Assembly (NCBI GenBank): GCA_036785705.1
Contig: JAWUZG010000029.1
Span: 12,353,501-12,417,500, forward strand
From: Acanthornis magna
Lineage: Eukaryota; Chordata; Aves; Passeriformes; Acanthizidae
Reading direction: 5' to 3'
Length of the DNA: 64,000 bases
The translations under genes were made by a program, and so were the position numbers. Each line of letters opens with the position of its first letter. Positions within the stretch are counted from its first letter, which is position 1. The notes beneath the pieces were generated by a model, which was not told where the DNA came from, ran no database searches, and saw nothing but the letters and a program-made list of their open reading frames with translations. Below, one piece after another: positions 63,061-64,000 of the stretch.

Positions 63061-64000
63061 GACTATGTGCTGAAAAAGTAAAGTAAAATGCAAAAATGCA
63101 TATAAATAAAAAGTATTTTGCATCTGAATTTGGAAAGACTTTCAAACATAAAACATGTTTTTACAAACGGTACCTCTTGACCATGCAGCCCAACTAACTT
63201 CATACATCCATGTGTTAAAATCACAAGTCATTTAATTCTTGTAAAAATGCACACTTTCATGGTAGTCTGCACCATAGCATCACAAAAAACAGTAGTGGGT
63301 TCTTCCTCAAATAAAAATTGATGCTAATGATGTCAATACTAACTCAGCATGATAATGAGCAAAGTACAGGGTGATAATTCCATGATTTAAATTGGTGATA
63401 TTATCCAACACCGAATCATGCTTTTTATGGGACTGTCTACGCAAACTTTATGCCTACCACTTGTCTTGCTTTGTGAGAGTCAGTGTCTGGCAGAGAAAGC
63501 CTTCCCCTGCCCTGAGAGAATGAAGTCTCTCTTAACTGCGCCAGGAATTGACTGCTATAGAAGAAGAGGAATTTCCAGGTATCATCATCTGCTTGGTCAG
63601 AGGCACCACAGTCCTGAAGGAGACCCTTATTTTGCCGACTGGATGATGGAGGATAGTTCTGAATAGGAAACAACCACGAACATGAACACAGTATTACAGA
63701 AGGACACAGTGGGGATAGGATCTGAAGACTATGACAGGGAATGAGGAGAAGAGAGCAGAATATCAATGTTTCTGCCACACAGCAGCAAGGTAATGTGGAC
63801 TGTGCCTCTGGCCTTCATCTCAGGTTACTTATTTAATCCTTGAAGTTGCTAAAAAGTGGCACTTTCACTGGTGGGAACAAACCTGCCCTCAGCCACTCAT
63901 TGTTACCACTCCTGCATCACTCTTTCCATTTGGCTGGAATTTGCCTGCTGAATGTCTTTCAGCTGCATCAGTTCCCTCTCTGGGTCACCAGGGAATCATG
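63061..64000. other. Non-coding sequence at the right edge
   Basis: Past the last candidate poly(A) signal of GPR141. Open frames of 82 codons (plus) and 113 codons (minus) near 63420-63780 match nothing I know. No NME8 exon is recognisable. Confidence 0.5.

Noticed and set aside
1..64000. tRNA, rRNA, CRISPR array, operon or prokaryotic-type system
   Set aside because: No clover-leaf tRNA, rRNA segment, regularly spaced repeat array or gene cluster was seen; the composition and repeats are those of a bird chromosome.

Overview
The window looks like ordinary euchromatic DNA from a bird, very probably a passerine (songbird). There are several CR1 LINE fragments, mostly 3'-end pieces carrying the bird-typical ATTCTATGATTCTA-type tail, and long solo LTRs of a family I recognise from songbird genomes. 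Scattered very old SINE/LINE scraps are also present. There is no bacterial-style gene organisation: most open frames are short and fall inside repeats or have random composition. The species call rests on repeat recognition by eye, not on a search.

The only protein-coding gene I can support is at the right end: GPR141, an orphan class A G-protein-coupled receptor. Its complete single-exon reading frame lies on the + strand at 59930-60874 and is preceded by a good splice acceptor at 59925-59926. In other vertebrates GPR141 lies beside ELMO1 and NME8, so the roughly 60 kb to its left is probably the ELMO1-GPR141 intergenic interval and/or GPR141 5' intron. I found no ELMO1 or NME8 coding exon.

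Layout. 1-6280: unique sequence with an A-rich tract and one probable ancient LINE/SINE scrap. 6286-7678: solo LTR with a 5-bp target duplication. 7684-33948: unique sequence with a long TA/CA compound microsatellite (12.8 kb), an A tract (19.9 kb), a CA repeat (25.1 kb), a MIR-like ancient SINE (25.4 kb) and a GC-rich patch (30.1-30.8 kb). 33949-34833 and 42691-43636: two long CR1 fragments on the minus strand. 40873-40915 and 46433-46735: two CR1 3' pieces on the plus strand. 47928-48994: second solo LTR of the same family, with its own 5-bp duplication. About 50600-51130: a third, unrelated, CpG-rich LTR-like element. 51131-59926: unique AT-rich sequence with an ancient SINE (53.9 kb) and a CR1 tail (56.8 kb). 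59927-64000: GPR141 coding exon and candidate 3' UTR.

No undescribed multi-gene system is visible. The points most worth a second look are: the degenerate activation motifs of the receptor; two LTRs of one family whose target duplications show separate insertions; the retained ancient SINE copies; several unusually clean inverted repeats; and a small CpG cluster with a consensus splice donor at 45.7-45.8 kb that could be an upstream non-coding exon.
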